Positions 7,382-15,340 of a stretch of 40,775 nucleotides of DNA are shown one piece after another. Position 1 is the stretch's first letter; every line of letters begins with the position of its first letter. The stretch comes from an uncultured Ruminococcus sp. (GTDB lineage Bacteria > Bacillota > Clostridia > Oscillospirales > Ruminococcaceae), in the NCBI GenBank assembly GCA_947176415.1, contig CAMWQJ010000011.1, positions 1 to 40,775 of the forward strand. The letters run 5' to 3'. Position numbers and translations under genes: made by a program. The notes beneath the pieces were generated by a model. The model made no database searches, was not told where the DNA came from, and saw only the letters and a list, made by a program, of their open reading frames with translations.

Positions 7382-8917
7382 ATGATAAAGATTCTTGAAT
7401 ACAGGGGGCATATACGCAACTGGAAAGAGCTTTGCGGTGAACTGGGAATAGACCTGCTCGCACGTGAGGAGCGTGAAAAGCAGATAATAGCAAAGTCATA
7501 TGAAAAATGGGGGCATGACATGGCGGAACATCTTTACGGAATGTTTGCTTTTGCCCTTTACGACGAGGAGGAGGACAAAATTTTCTGTCTGAGAGACCAT
7601 TTCGGCACAAAGCCTTTCTACTATTATGTGACAAATGACGGAAAACTTCTTTTCGGAACGACGATACGCAGAATTATTGAGCAGGACGGTTTTGTAAAGG
7701 AACTCAACGAAGAGATGTTGCAGATTTATATGTCACTGACGTATGTAGCTGGCGAGGATACATTTTTTAAGGGAGTTAAAAAGCTGATGTCAGGTCACTG
7801 GCTTGAATTTAAAGACGGCGTGCTGACTGTGGAGCGTTACTGGACTCCGACTTTCAATCCCGACAACTCGAAAACTCTTGACGACTGGGCGGACGAAATC
7901 CATACCACTATACAGAAAATTTTTCCGCAGGTTAAGGACGACGGCGAAACGGCAGAATCTTTTCTTTCAGGCGGTGTTGACTCCTCATATGTCCTCGCAA
8001 TGTCGGACGTTAAGGTTACAGACTCGTGTGGTTACGACGATGAACGATTTGACGAATCGGGTCTTGCAAAACAGACCGCTGATATTCTGGGACGTGAAAA
8101 CAAACGTTGTCTGATTACTCCGCAGGATTATTTTGACATAGTGCCTTTCGTCATGTACAACATGGAACAGCCACTCGGCGACGCTTCGGCAATAGCTTTT
8201 GCGATTGCGTGTCGTGAAACCGCAAAGCATACGAAAATATGCTACTCGGGTGAGGGGGCAGACGAGTTTTTCGGCGGTTACAATATGTACCGCAACGCCG
8301 AGAGATACGGCGATAATCTAAGAAATTTCTACGTCGGCAACACAAATATCATGAAAGAGGACGAAAAGCGGAGAATCCTGAAAAATTATAATCCCGATGT
8401 TCTGCCGATAAATCTTGTAAAAAATATCTATGATGAGACGGAGGGGCTCGACCCGCTTACGAAGATGTCTGATGTTGATATACAGATATGGCTTGAGGGT
8501 GATATTTACCTTAATGTAGACAAAATGAGTACGGCAGTCGGGCTTGAAATACGTATGCCTCTTACCGACAGGAGAGTTTTTGATATAGCGTCAAGAATGC
8601 CGTCCAAATACAAGGTAAATGACGAAATGAACAAGGTTGCTTTCAGGACATCAGCTTCAAAAGTTCTTCCCGAGGAAATAGCTTTCCGTAAAAAACTGGG
8701 CTTTATCGTGCCTATCCGCATATGGCTTTCCGATGAACACTATAACGGCGACGTAAAGGAGAAGTTCAACAGCGAAACGGCAGAAAAGTTCTTCAACGTC
8801 GGGGAAATAAATGCAATTTTCAATGACTACATCGGCGGAAATTCTGATAACTGGCGTAAAGTCTGGACTATTTATACTTTTCTTGTATGGTACGAGGAGT
8901 ATTTTGTAAAAAGATAA
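7382..8917 (+). CDS. Asparagine synthetase-like protein lacking the glutaminase nucleophile
   Basis: A 511-residue homologue of asparagine synthetase B. The synthetase half is intact: the ATP pyrophosphatase loop SGGVDSS near residues 196-202 and the SGEGADEFFGGY motif. The N-terminal half aligns with the glutaminase domain only from about its residue 70 (YRGHIRNWKEL against the usual NGEIYN region), so the MC(G/S)I start with the nucleophilic Cys and the conserved Arg are absent, and the glutamine-binding NGE appears as RGH. RDHFGTKPFYY is retained. Start ATG 7382 has GAGGTG at 7370-7375, and the preceding 300 bases encode another protein, so the short form looks real. It may use ammonia or amidate or adenylate another substrate. 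Confidence 0.85.
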   Translation: MIKILEYRGHIRNWKELCGELGIDLLAREEREKQIIAKSYEKWGHDMAEHLYGMFAFALYDEEEDKIFCLRDHFGTKPFYYYVTNDGKLLFGTTIRRIIEQDGFVKELNEEMLQIYMSLTYVAGEDTFFKGVKKLMSGHWLEFKDGVLTVERYWTPTFNPDNSKTLDDWADEIHTTIQKIFPQVKDDGETAESFLSGGVDSSYVLAMSDVKVTDSCGYDDERFDESGLAKQTADILGRENKRCLITPQDYFDIVPFVMYNMEQPLGDASAIAFAIACRETAKHTKICYSGEGADEFFGGYNMYRNAERYGDNLRNFYVGNTNIMKEDEKRRILKNYNPDVLPINLVKNIYDETEGLDPLTKMSDVDIQIWLEGDIYLNVDKMSTAVGLEIRMPLTDRRVFDIASRMPSKYKVNDEMNKVAFRTSASKVLPEEIAFRKKLGFIVPIRIWLSDEHYNGDVKEKFNSETAEKFFNVGEINAIFNDYIGGNSDNWRKVWTIYTFLVWYEEYFVKR

Positions 8918-8923
8918 ATAAAG

Positions 8924-8955
8924 ACCGCCCTGATACAGAATCGGGGCGGTTTTTA
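8924..8955. terminator. Terminator between convergent genes
   Basis: ACCGCCCTGA at 8924-8933 pairs with TCGGGGCGGT at 8941-8950 (one G-T wobble), followed by TTTTTATT on the + strand. It ends the asparagine synthetase-like gene. The A-rich left flank could also let it act for the minus-strand gene ending at 9007. Confidence 0.85.
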
Positions 8956-9006
8956 TTATAATAAATCAGATTTTATTTAACTTACAATATAAATATATGA
9001 AAAGAC

Positions 9007-9504
9007 TTAATTTATATGAGTGTATATTTCAAACAGTATGATTGCAAATATAATTCCCATAATGCTCATTATAACCGCAAGACTTAAATCACTGAAATCA
9101 ATAATAATTTTATCGGGATTATTTCGGTTTACTCTTATATTTAACTGTTCTCCTGTTTTCCATTTTTTTACACTGAATGATGAGTGAATTTCCTTGATAT
9201 GATGATTCTTGTCAAAATCTGTATAATGAACAATATAGACCGGATAAAAGCCTTTCCCGACCGGCATATGCTTAATATCTTTAATAGTACATACAGTGCG
9301 GTAAAAATTGTCGTGATTCATTTTCAAATCTGACAGAAATTTTATTGTCCGATTAAAAAATAAATATTCGGCAGATATTATGATAATAAGTATGGCTGTC
9401 TTTCCCGATATGAATTTATATTTTTCAAATATTCTATATGCAATTCCAAATATGCAGATAAATATCATCACGAATTTTTCATCTTTGCTAAAATCATTAT
9501 GCAT
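9007..9504 (-). CDS. DUF3592-like membrane protein
   Basis: A 165-residue membrane protein. Two hydrophobic segments near the N terminus (about residues 9-25 and 35-52) and one at the C terminus (about 142-161) flank a soluble, beta-rich domain containing YPVYIVHYTDFDKNHH and GEQLNIRVNRNNPDKIII. That layout, with a domain ending in N-P-x-K, resembles the DUF3592 family. It starts 11 bases after the LUD-domain gene on the same strand, so the two share a transcript. Function unknown; family call is by pattern only. Confidence 0.65.
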   Translation of the reverse strand: MHNDFSKDEKFVMIFICIFGIAYRIFEKYKFISGKTAILIIIISAEYLFFNRTIKFLSDLKMNHDNFYRTVCTIKDIKHMPVGKGFYPVYIVHYTDFDKNHHIKEIHSSFSVKKWKTGEQLNIRVNRNNPDKIIIDFSDLSLAVIMSIMGIIFAIILFEIYTHIN

Positions 9505-9515
9505 AAATAAGTTTT

Positions 9516-10184
9516 TTAATATCCGAGTTCCTCGCCTACGATGATGACTTTTATACGTCCTTTCTGACGTTGCTGTGCTGAAATCAGATAGTTACAGCAG
9601 ATTCTTCCGTCCGACCTGCACCCGTCATAAATCTGTCTTTCCGCCTTTGAAAGCGATACACATTCGCCCGTTTCCTGACAATAAGTCTTACAGTCAAGCC
9701 TTGTGCAATTCGGCGGTGCGGACTCTGTTTTTACACGGACTTCCGCTTCTTTCAGGTCTCTTACAATTTTATTATACCCCGCAATTATAATCACGGATTC
9801 AGGACCGTAAGCAATAGCGGCAACTCTGTTACTGTTTCCGTCAACGTTATATAAAACGCCGTCTTCTGTTATTGCATTTGAACTTGAAATATATACATCA
9901 GCAGAAAATGCCTTTATATATATTTCCTCGACTTCCTCACGGGATTTACCTGTGCGGTCAAGGTAAGTATAATCAGCGGATTTGAGCAGGTCGGAAAGAC
10001 CACATTCAGCCATAGTCATAGTACCGCCGTTTGTAATTACATCACCCTTTTTAAGAAGTGATTCAACTATAGAACGTACATCGTCTTTAGTTTCCGCATA
10101 ATAGAATTCCATATTGTTTTTAACAAGGTTTTCGCCTGTTTTTTGGATTCTCTTTTCAATTACCGTTTTTTTATTGTTGTCCAT
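9516..10184 (-). CDS. LUD-domain protein (LutC/YkgG-like)
   Basis: A 222-residue protein of the lactate-utilisation (LUD, DUF162) fold. Recognisable features are the N-terminal RIQKTGENLVKNNMEFYYAE, the ligand-loop VITNGGTMTMAECGL near residues 49-63, DVYISSSNAITEDG near 95-108, and RVAAIAYGPESVIIIAG near 119-135. The C-terminal tail has many cysteines (CTRLDCKTYCQETGEC and others), perhaps for metal or disulfide binding. Classical LutC works with LutA and LutB; neither is adjacent, so this is a stand-alone member and lactate oxidation cannot be assumed. GGAGGT lies just upstream of ATG 10184, directly after the hpf terminator. Confidence 0.8.
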   Translation of the reverse strand: MDNNKKTVIEKRIQKTGENLVKNNMEFYYAETKDDVRSIVESLLKKGDVITNGGTMTMAECGLSDLLKSADYTYLDRTGKSREEVEEIYIKAFSADVYISSSNAITEDGVLYNVDGNSNRVAAIAYGPESVIIIAGYNKIVRDLKEAEVRVKTESAPPNCTRLDCKTYCQETGECVSLSKAERQIYDGCRSDGRICCNYLISAQQRQKGRIKVIIVGEELGY

Positions 10185-10195
10185 ATTTTACCTCC

Positions 10196-10228
10196 GAAAA
10201 AACGACGGTTCGGAAAAAGAACCGCCGT
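10196..10228 (-). terminator. Terminator/attenuator between hpf and the LUD gene
   Basis: On the minus strand ACGGCGGTTC (10228-10219) pairs with GAACCGTCGT (10211-10202), with one G-T wobble, followed by TTTTTT. The T run abuts the GGAGGT of the LUD gene, so downstream expression depends on read-through or on an unseen promoter. Confidence 0.8.
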
Positions 10229-10240
10229 ATATTTTATTAT

Positions 10241-10768
10241 TTAATCGTTGTCAGGCTCGAGAACGGCATAATTGCCCTCTGCACGCTTGTAAACAACGTT
10301 TGTCTCGCCTGTGTTTCCGTTTGTGAACATGAAGAAACTATGACCCAGCATATTCATCTGAAGTATAGCCTCGTCGATGTCCATGGGACGCATTTTAAAT
10401 TTCTTGTGCCTGATAACCTCATAGTCCGTGATTTCGGGAACGGGTTCAGCGAATGCTTCCTTGAAAGCCGTATCTTTAAGACGTTTTTCAATCTTTGTCT
10501 TGTTCTTGCGAATCTGCCTTATAATCTTGTCCACAGCGTCGTCGAGAGCAACATTTTTGTCCTCTGCGGAGCGTTCAGAACGGAAGATAATGCTGTTGTA
10601 TCTGACTGTCAATTCAATGACAATTCTGTTTTTTACTTCCGATATAACGATTTTAGCATCTGCCTCATCACCGAAAAACTTACTTAGTTTCGTATCAATT
10701 TTTTTCTCTGCGTATTCCGTAAAATTCTGCGGTATCTGCATTTTCTTAGCTGTGATGGTTGTTTTCAT
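10241..10768 (-). CDS. hpf: Ribosome hibernation promoting factor, long form
   Basis: A 175-residue protein that dimerises 70S ribosomes into inactive 100S particles in slow growth or stress. Residues 1 to about 100 form the S30AE/YfiA domain (ITAKKMQIPQNFTEYAEKKI, then DAKIVISEV and IELTVRYNSIIFRSE). Residues ~115-175 form the long-form dimerisation domain (YEVIRHKKFKMRPMDIDEAI, then MNMLGHSFFMFTNG). The presence of both parts marks the long form typical of Firmicutes. AGGAGG at about 10775-10780 precedes ATG 10768, and its own promoter lies about 55 bases upstream. Confidence 0.95.
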   Translation of the reverse strand: MKTTITAKKMQIPQNFTEYAEKKIDTKLSKFFGDEADAKIVISEVKNRIVIELTVRYNSIIFRSERSAEDKNVALDDAVDKIIRQIRKNKTKIEKRLKDTAFKEAFAEPVPEITDYEVIRHKKFKMRPMDIDEAILQMNMLGHSFFMFTNGNTGETNVVYKRAEGNYAVLEPDND

Positions 10769-10822
10769 GTTAGTCCTCCTTTAAGTTACGGACAAAATCC
10801 GCAACATAAATATTATGTGTAT

Positions 10823-10851
10823 ATTATAACATAAGTTTTCTGATATTGCAA
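10823..10851 (-). promoter_or_regulatory. Promoter of hpf
   Basis: Reading the minus strand, TTGCAA (10851-10846), 17 bases, then TATAAT (10828-10823). TG at position -15/-14 makes an extended -10 (TGTTATAAT). This is a sigma-A promoter; no sigma-B-like box was noticed. Confidence 0.75.
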
Positions 10852-10909
10852 TAGTTTTTGTTAATTTTGTCACAGCTTACAAAATAAATATATTTTTTTG
10901 TGCAAAATG

Positions 10910-12262
10910 CTAAATATTTATTGAATCAAGAAGAATCTGTGCAACCTGTTCGGTTGTAAGATAGCCTGAATTTTTGTCCTCAATGAGAATGCAGAAAGCA
11001 ACAGGCTTTGCGGGGTCGTCAACGAATCCGACGAGGAGTGAATTTTCTTTCAAGCCGTCCTCAACCTGTGCCGTACCGCTTTTAACACCGACCGTGTAAC
11101 CGCTTATCGAGTAGGCATAGTGATTTGCACCGTTGGTAAGAAGAATCTGCCTGACCGTGTTTGCGGTCTCGGCTGAAAAAATCTGTTTGCTGTACTCCGT
11201 TTCAGCAGTTTCAGTAATTTTTCCCTCAACGTCTGTCACGTGGTCGATAAGGTGTGGCATTGTCATTTTGCCTGTACCCGTGGCTATGGCACTCTGCCAC
11301 ATCATAAGCTGTATCGGACTGACAATAGTATCGCCCTGACCGATACAACCCCATTGCGTGCGGAACTCGTGAGAGTCAACCAAGGTCGTCGATGCGGTCT
11401 CGCATTGTATGCCGTCAATGTCAATATACTGCATTTCGTCGTCGTTTACGGCATAGCCAAGTTTGCGGTATCTTTCGATAACCTTGTCAAGCGGAAGTTC
11501 AGCATCTTCAACGAGCTGTGCAAAAAACGGATTACAGCTGTTTTCGACTGCGGTCTGAATGTTCAGGTCGCCGTGACCGTTCCAGTTATGACAGTCTATT
11601 ATATCGCCGTTGGCATTTGTGTAATGCCCCGAACAGTTGTAGACTTTTGAGAAAAGCCTGTCCGCACCCATTATTTCAAGGGCTGAAATAACCGTTGAAA
11701 CTTTCTGCGTCGAGCCTGGGACTGTGCGGTACATGGTTTTTGAAATAAGAGTACCGCTTTCAAAATTTTCTATGCCGTCATATCCCTTTGTAACGTCAAT
11801 TGACGGCAGACTTGTGCAGACGAGTATTTCTCCGTTCATGTAGTTATAAGCCACCACACAGCCTTTTTGCCAGCCGTAAGCATTATATACGGCACGGTTT
11901 GCGTTATGGTCGAGGGTTGTATATATAGCCGACTTGCCGTCCTGAACGCTCCCCGACGAAAAGCTGTAATTATTGAGTTTTTTCATATTTCTTGCAACGA
12001 GGGTATTAGTCATCTGTCCTTTGTTGTCGCCTATGAGATTTCCGACGTCTATAAAATAATTGTCTTCATAAATTCCAGTACCTGAGCCGTCAAAAAGCAC
12101 ACCGCCGTTCCTGTCATAAACGTTGCCGAGAGCCTGATTGTCCGAGTGCATGACATAGAATTTAGCCTCCGTTCTGATTTTTATAACGAGAACAGCCATT
12201 CCGACAATGAAAACTATTATAAACAGACTTATCAGATACTGACATCTTCTGACGCTTTTCAT
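10910..12262 (-). CDS. Penicillin-binding protein, transpeptidase (PbpA/FtsI-like)
   Basis: A 450-residue membrane-anchored peptidoglycan transpeptidase. One N-terminal transmembrane segment (about residues 10-28) precedes a short dimerisation region and the transpeptidase domain. The three active-site motifs are present: STQK (Ser184 to Lys187), SCN (242-244) and KSGT (394-397). There is no glycosyltransferase domain and no PASTA repeats, so it is a compact class B enzyme like actinobacterial PbpA. Its start overlaps the end of the FtsW/RodA-family gene by four bases, pairing a SEDS glycosyltransferase with its transpeptidase. No terminator hairpin was seen after it. Confidence 0.9.
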   Translation of the reverse strand: MKSVRRCQYLISLFIIVFIVGMAVLVIKIRTEAKFYVMHSDNQALGNVYDRNGGVLFDGSGTGIYEDNYFIDVGNLIGDNKGQMTNTLVARNMKKLNNYSFSSGSVQDGKSAIYTTLDHNANRAVYNAYGWQKGCVVAYNYMNGEILVCTSLPSIDVTKGYDGIENFESGTLISKTMYRTVPGSTQKVSTVISALEIMGADRLFSKVYNCSGHYTNANGDIIDCHNWNGHGDLNIQTAVENSCNPFFAQLVEDAELPLDKVIERYRKLGYAVNDDEMQYIDIDGIQCETASTTLVDSHEFRTQWGCIGQGDTIVSPIQLMMWQSAIATGTGKMTMPHLIDHVTDVEGKITETAETEYSKQIFSAETANTVRQILLTNGANHYAYSISGYTVGVKSGTAQVEDGLKENSLLVGFVDDPAKPVAFCILIEDKNSGYLTTEQVAQILLDSINI

Positions 12263-13521
12263 GCTGTACGCCTCCTTTGCGGTTCTGTAAATTCAGGCGA
12301 CTGCGAGGCTATCAGCATTCCCACCATAAAACCGCTTGTAACCATTGAACTACCGCCCGAGGAAATAAGCGGAAGTGTAACACCTGTGAATGGTATCATA
12401 TTGCATGAGCCGAAAATATTAAGTGACATCTGCATTATAAAGTATGCACATACTCCTGACGTCATCGAAGCGTGATAATAGTTGCGTGGCGGATTTATAA
12501 GCGGAACGGCAAGCATTATAAGCATGGCGAGAATTACCATAAGTGCAAATAAAAGTCCCCATTCTTCGCTTATCGTCGCAAAGACAATATCGTTGTCATA
12601 GGCGAAGACTTCATGGAGAGTGCCTTGTGCAGGGGCTTTTCCGAACCAACCGCCGTATGCTATTGCAATAAGTGCGTGCGACTGCTGGTAGCCGTTTCCT
12701 GAAGTATCGCTCCATATATCAACGAAAATACGTTCACGGACATAAGCAGGTGCAAAGATGAGTGCAACAATGACAAGCACCGCTAAAATAATTCCTGCCG
12801 TGATTATGGTCTTTTTCGAGAACTTGGCTTTCGGATAACATATTCTCAGGAAAAATCCGCATATAAAGATTCCCATGAAAGTAGGCAGACTTCCGAGGTC
12901 GGCACACCACCATTGCAAAAGGCAGATGACAGCCGTCAGTCCGTAAAGGGCGAAATTTTCATACACAACATGAAAGCAAAGAAATTTCCGCTTGTTCTGC
13001 TGTTCGGCAACATTGGTTGCACAGGCAAGCACAAAGAGCGGTTTTATAAACTCCGAGGGCTGAATTGAAAAAGAGCCTATTTCAATCCACATACTCCGAG
13101 TGCCTGTCAGCGTGAGAATGGCAACCATAAGTATTCCGATGCCGATGTAGATGCGTTTTTTCTGTTGTTGCAACCACTTGTGATTACGGCAAATCACATA
13201 CCCCGCTTTACAGCAGGCGAGAGAGACAATACACGTTATATAGTGCTTGACAGAGAGGTGTACACCGCCGAAACACGACTGAAAAATAACACCCATATTG
13301 AGTATTAATATAAGCAGAAAATCTATTGCGTAACTTCTTTGCCTGAACGCAAGCATTATTATGAAGTAGACGAAGTCAAGACCGATAATGGCAACGGCAA
13401 GGATTATGACTTCTTTAACGCTTTCCGCTCCGCCGTTGAAATAGACGTTGAGTAGCATTATTGAGTGCGGAATAAGAACGAATATACAGGACAACATATA
13501 CAGAAATACATTAATGTACAT
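12259..13521 (-). CDS. SEDS peptidoglycan polymerase (FtsW/RodA/SpoVE family)
   Basis: A 420-residue polytopic membrane protein with about ten hydrophobic segments. SEDS hallmarks are IGSFSIQPSEFIKPLFVLACA, the GNGYQQSHALIAIAYGGWFG region, FATISEEWGLL and, near the C terminus, MIPFTGVTLPLISSGGSSM. Members polymerise lipid II glycan chains together with a cognate class B penicillin-binding protein, here the next gene. It overlaps the upstream FHA gene by 11 bases and the downstream PBP by 4, so the three are a tight operon. Whether it serves division, elongation or sporulation cannot be told from the sequence. Confidence 0.93.
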   Translation of the reverse strand: MYINVFLYMLSCIFVLIPHSIMLLNVYFNGGAESVKEVIILAVAIIGLDFVYFIIMLAFRQRSYAIDFLLILILNMGVIFQSCFGGVHLSVKHYITCIVSLACCKAGYVICRNHKWLQQQKKRIYIGIGILMVAILTLTGTRSMWIEIGSFSIQPSEFIKPLFVLACATNVAEQQNKRKFLCFHVVYENFALYGLTAVICLLQWWCADLGSLPTFMGIFICGFFLRICYPKAKFSKKTIITAGIILAVLVIVALIFAPAYVRERIFVDIWSDTSGNGYQQSHALIAIAYGGWFGKAPAQGTLHEVFAYDNDIVFATISEEWGLLFALMVILAMLIMLAVPLINPPRNYYHASMTSGVCAYFIMQMSLNIFGSCNMIPFTGVTLPLISSGGSSMVTSGFMVGMLIASQSPEFTEPQRRRTA

Positions 13522-13945
13522 TGTTTTCCTCCCTCCTGTGCCTGAAAATAAGGCGTTTGTTTCCGAGGTTTATAACATCATTTTCACGCAGACGGCGTGA
13601 CGAGACGAGCGTGCCGTTGACGAATACGCCTGATTTTGACCCTATGTCCGTGATAGTCCATATGCCGTTTGCAACAGTCATTATTGCGTGATAGCGTGAG
13701 ACCGACAGGTCGGGAAGGCGTATATCGGCAGAGGCGTGCCTGCCTATCAGTATTTCGTCGCAGTTAAGGGGATATGAGACATCAGGCATAGAAAGCTCCA
13801 TATCATGAGAAATCCCCTGCCAATGTCGCTGTGCGTGCTTTTTCTCGCAATAGGATATAAGAATCAGGACAAGCACACAAAGGTCTAACCCTGCAACCGA
13901 GACGGCACAGAGAAAAAGATTTGACGTATCAGTAAAAAAATCCAT
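13511..13945 (-). CDS. Membrane-anchored FHA-domain protein
   Basis: A 144-residue protein with one N-terminal transmembrane helix (about residues 9-31) and a cytoplasmic forkhead-associated domain, which binds phosphothreonine. FHA hallmarks are GR (68-69), SVSRYH (81-86) and the SxSGVFVNG turn (103-111). I chose ATG 13945, with GGAGGTGC at 13956-13949 upstream; a longer frame to 14002 runs through the promoter and is rejected. The gene heads the FtsW/PBP operon, recalling the FHA-RodA-PbpA arrangement of actinobacteria, where a Ser/Thr kinase controls wall growth. No kinase gene is in this window. Confidence 0.88.
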   Translation of the reverse strand: MDFFTDTSNLFLCAVSVAGLDLCVLVLILISYCEKKHAQRHWQGISHDMELSMPDVSYPLNCDEILIGRHASADIRLPDLSVSRYHAIMTVANGIWTITDIGSKSGVFVNGTLVSSRRLRENDVINLGNKRLIFRHRREENNVH

Positions 13946-13973
13946 AAAGCACCTCCATAGAATTATAGATTTA

Positions 13974-14002
13974 ATTATACCATATTCTGCCGTATATTTC
14001 AA
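13974..14002 (-). promoter_or_regulatory. Promoter of the FHA-FtsW-PBP operon
   Basis: On the minus strand, TTGAAA (14002-13997), a 17-base spacer, then TATAAT (13979-13974). The transcript would start close to 13967, about 22 bases before the FHA start codon. Confidence 0.8.
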
Positions 14003-14026
14003 GGGATTTACCGATTTGTAAACAAA

Positions 14027-14066
14027 AAACAGGCAGTCCGAAAAAAAGACCGCCTGTTTTTTTATA
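14027..14066. terminator. Terminator of the SleB-domain gene
   Basis: ACAGGC-A-GTC at about 14029-14038 pairs with GAC-C-GCCTGT at 14048-14057, one internal mismatch, with T runs on both outer sides. On the minus strand it follows the SleB-domain gene by some 30 bases and separates it from the FHA operon promoter. Confidence 0.75.
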
Positions 14067-14089
14067 TTATTTCTTTCATGAAGTATTAA

Positions 14090-15175
14090 TTATGAAAAAT
14101 AATTCTGATAGCCGTCGCCGTAGAATGAGAAATAACCGTGCATAAACGAATACGGGTTATTAAAATAGAGATTTACGGCTTCAATAACGCTGTTGGTAAC
14201 CTCAGCAGTATAACCGCCTGCGTAGGCATACGAATAGCAACCCTCAAACTGATTAGGCTGTGTAAGCACTTCGTATATAGTGTTGGGATAAAGAGGGCTG
14301 TTGACTCTGTTCATAATAACTTCAACTACAGTGGCTTTACTGTATATGTCAATCCAGTCCGAACCTGCTTCATGTGCAACTGCATTGCAGAGAAGTATAA
14401 AATCGCTGTCGGACACCCATGTAGTTGAATATACAGGTTCCTGATAATATACGGGTTCTTCGTAATATACAGTTTCTTCATAATATACAGTTTCTTCATA
14501 ATAGTATATTTCTTCCGTGGTAGTTGTAGTTTCAGTAGTTGTCGTGGTAGTTTCCGTTGTGGTGGTTGTGGTCGTGGTAGTAGTTGTTGTTGTCGATGTT
14601 GTTTCGGTTTCAACAGGCAACGTTACAGGGGCAGGGGCTGGAACTGTTTCCACTGGCACAAGATTTGAGAGAGGCAGTATATTTACTGACGGCTCTGTAT
14701 ATACAGGCTGTGCGGACTCGGGAACTGTTTCATTAACTGATTCCGTAACAACTTCCATGACATTTTCCGTAACTGTTTCTTCAACCGGTACTGACTCGTC
14801 GGTTACAGTTGTGACGGTTGTTGTTTCTGTAATTTCTTCCTGAGCGGGAGTTGTATTGGTTGCAACAGGGGGAGTGAAATTTTCCGAACAGAAAGCAGAT
14901 GCTTTTTTTGCCATGATTTTAAGAATAGTATTTTTGCGTGTCATTTTTTCGACATTTTCCGAGTCATTTTCGGCAACGGGAACTACTTTGCGAGCGAGAG
15001 GTTCTGCACAAGTAAAGACAGCTGTGTCAGAAAGTGACTTATTGTCAATCTGAAAAGCGTTGTCTGCGTTCTGTTCCGCATCATCTGGGTTTATGTAATA
15101 TGATGTAAGCAGAAAACCTGCGAAACAGGACAGCGTGATAGCGAGAGAAGTGGCTGCTGTTTTTAGTTTGCTCAT
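14090..15175 (-). CDS. Secreted SleB-domain cell wall hydrolase with Thr and Tyr/Glu repeats
   Basis: A 361-residue exported or membrane-anchored protein. Residues 7-28 form a signal/anchor helix. A long low-complexity region rich in Pro, Val, Glu and Thr follows, including a Thr tract at about 189-220 and four or five YYEE(T/P)V-type repeats at 221-250. The C-terminal ~109 residues (253-361) are a SleB/Hydrolase_2 domain beginning with DFILLCNAVAHEAG, in which the Glu of HEAG (residue 269) is the likely catalytic acid. The family cleaves peptidoglycan (lytic transglycosylase in spore SleB), but many vegetative homologues exist. The Thr linker probably spans the wall. Confidence 0.88.
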   Translation of the reverse strand: MSKLKTAATSLAITLSCFAGFLLTSYYINPDDAEQNADNAFQIDNKSLSDTAVFTCAEPLARKVVPVAENDSENVEKMTRKNTILKIMAKKASAFCSENFTPPVATNTTPAQEEITETTTVTTVTDESVPVEETVTENVMEVVTESVNETVPESAQPVYTEPSVNILPLSNLVPVETVPAPAPVTLPVETETTSTTTTTTTTTTTTTETTTTTTETTTTTEEIYYYEETVYYEETVYYEEPVYYQEPVYSTTWVSDSDFILLCNAVAHEAGSDWIDIYSKATVVEVIMNRVNSPLYPNTIYEVLTQPNQFEGCYSYAYAGGYTAEVTNSVIEAVNLYFNNPYSFMHGYFSFYGDGYQNYFS

Positions 15176-15193
15176 TGGTAAAAAATCCTTTCC

Positions 15194-15209
15194 TCCGGAA
15201 GCTTCCGGA
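15194..15209. repeat. 16-bp perfect palindrome in the sleB-like gene leader
   Basis: TCCGGAAGCTTCCGGA is a perfect palindrome located between the minus-strand promoter and the SleB-domain gene start, ending 19 bases before the ATG. It could be an operator or a leader hairpin. No T tract follows. Confidence 0.5.
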
Positions 15210-15231
15210 TAGCTTTTAACAAGCTGTCATA

Positions 15232-15260
15232 ATCATATCATATTTATCGGAAAAAGGCAA
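15232..15260 (-). promoter_or_regulatory. Promoter of the SleB-domain gene
   Basis: On the minus strand TTGCCT (15260-15255), 17 bases, TATGAT (15237-15232). Both boxes are near consensus. It is divergent from the ligA promoter about 340 bases away. Confidence 0.65.
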
Positions 15261-15340
15261 TAGTTTTTAGATTTTTTCCATTTTACAACCAAAAACGATG
15301 TATAAAAAATACGCCTGCCGAGTAAAATATAACAAAAGCA

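Noticed and set aside
9516-10184. A lactate oxidation (lutABC) operon
   Set aside because: Only a LutC-like LUD protein is present; neighbours are hpf and a membrane protein, with no LutA- or LutB-type Fe-S subunits.
10428-10784. A 118-residue + strand frame opposite hpf
   Set aside because: It is antisense to a clear hpf gene with its own promoter and ribosome site, and shows no ribosome site or recognisable domain.
14517-14843. A + strand frame of 108 residues, almost all Val and Ser at its start
   Set aside because: It is the reverse reading of the Thr codons in the SleB-domain gene, which has a promoter, signal helix and recognisable catalytic domain on the minus strand.
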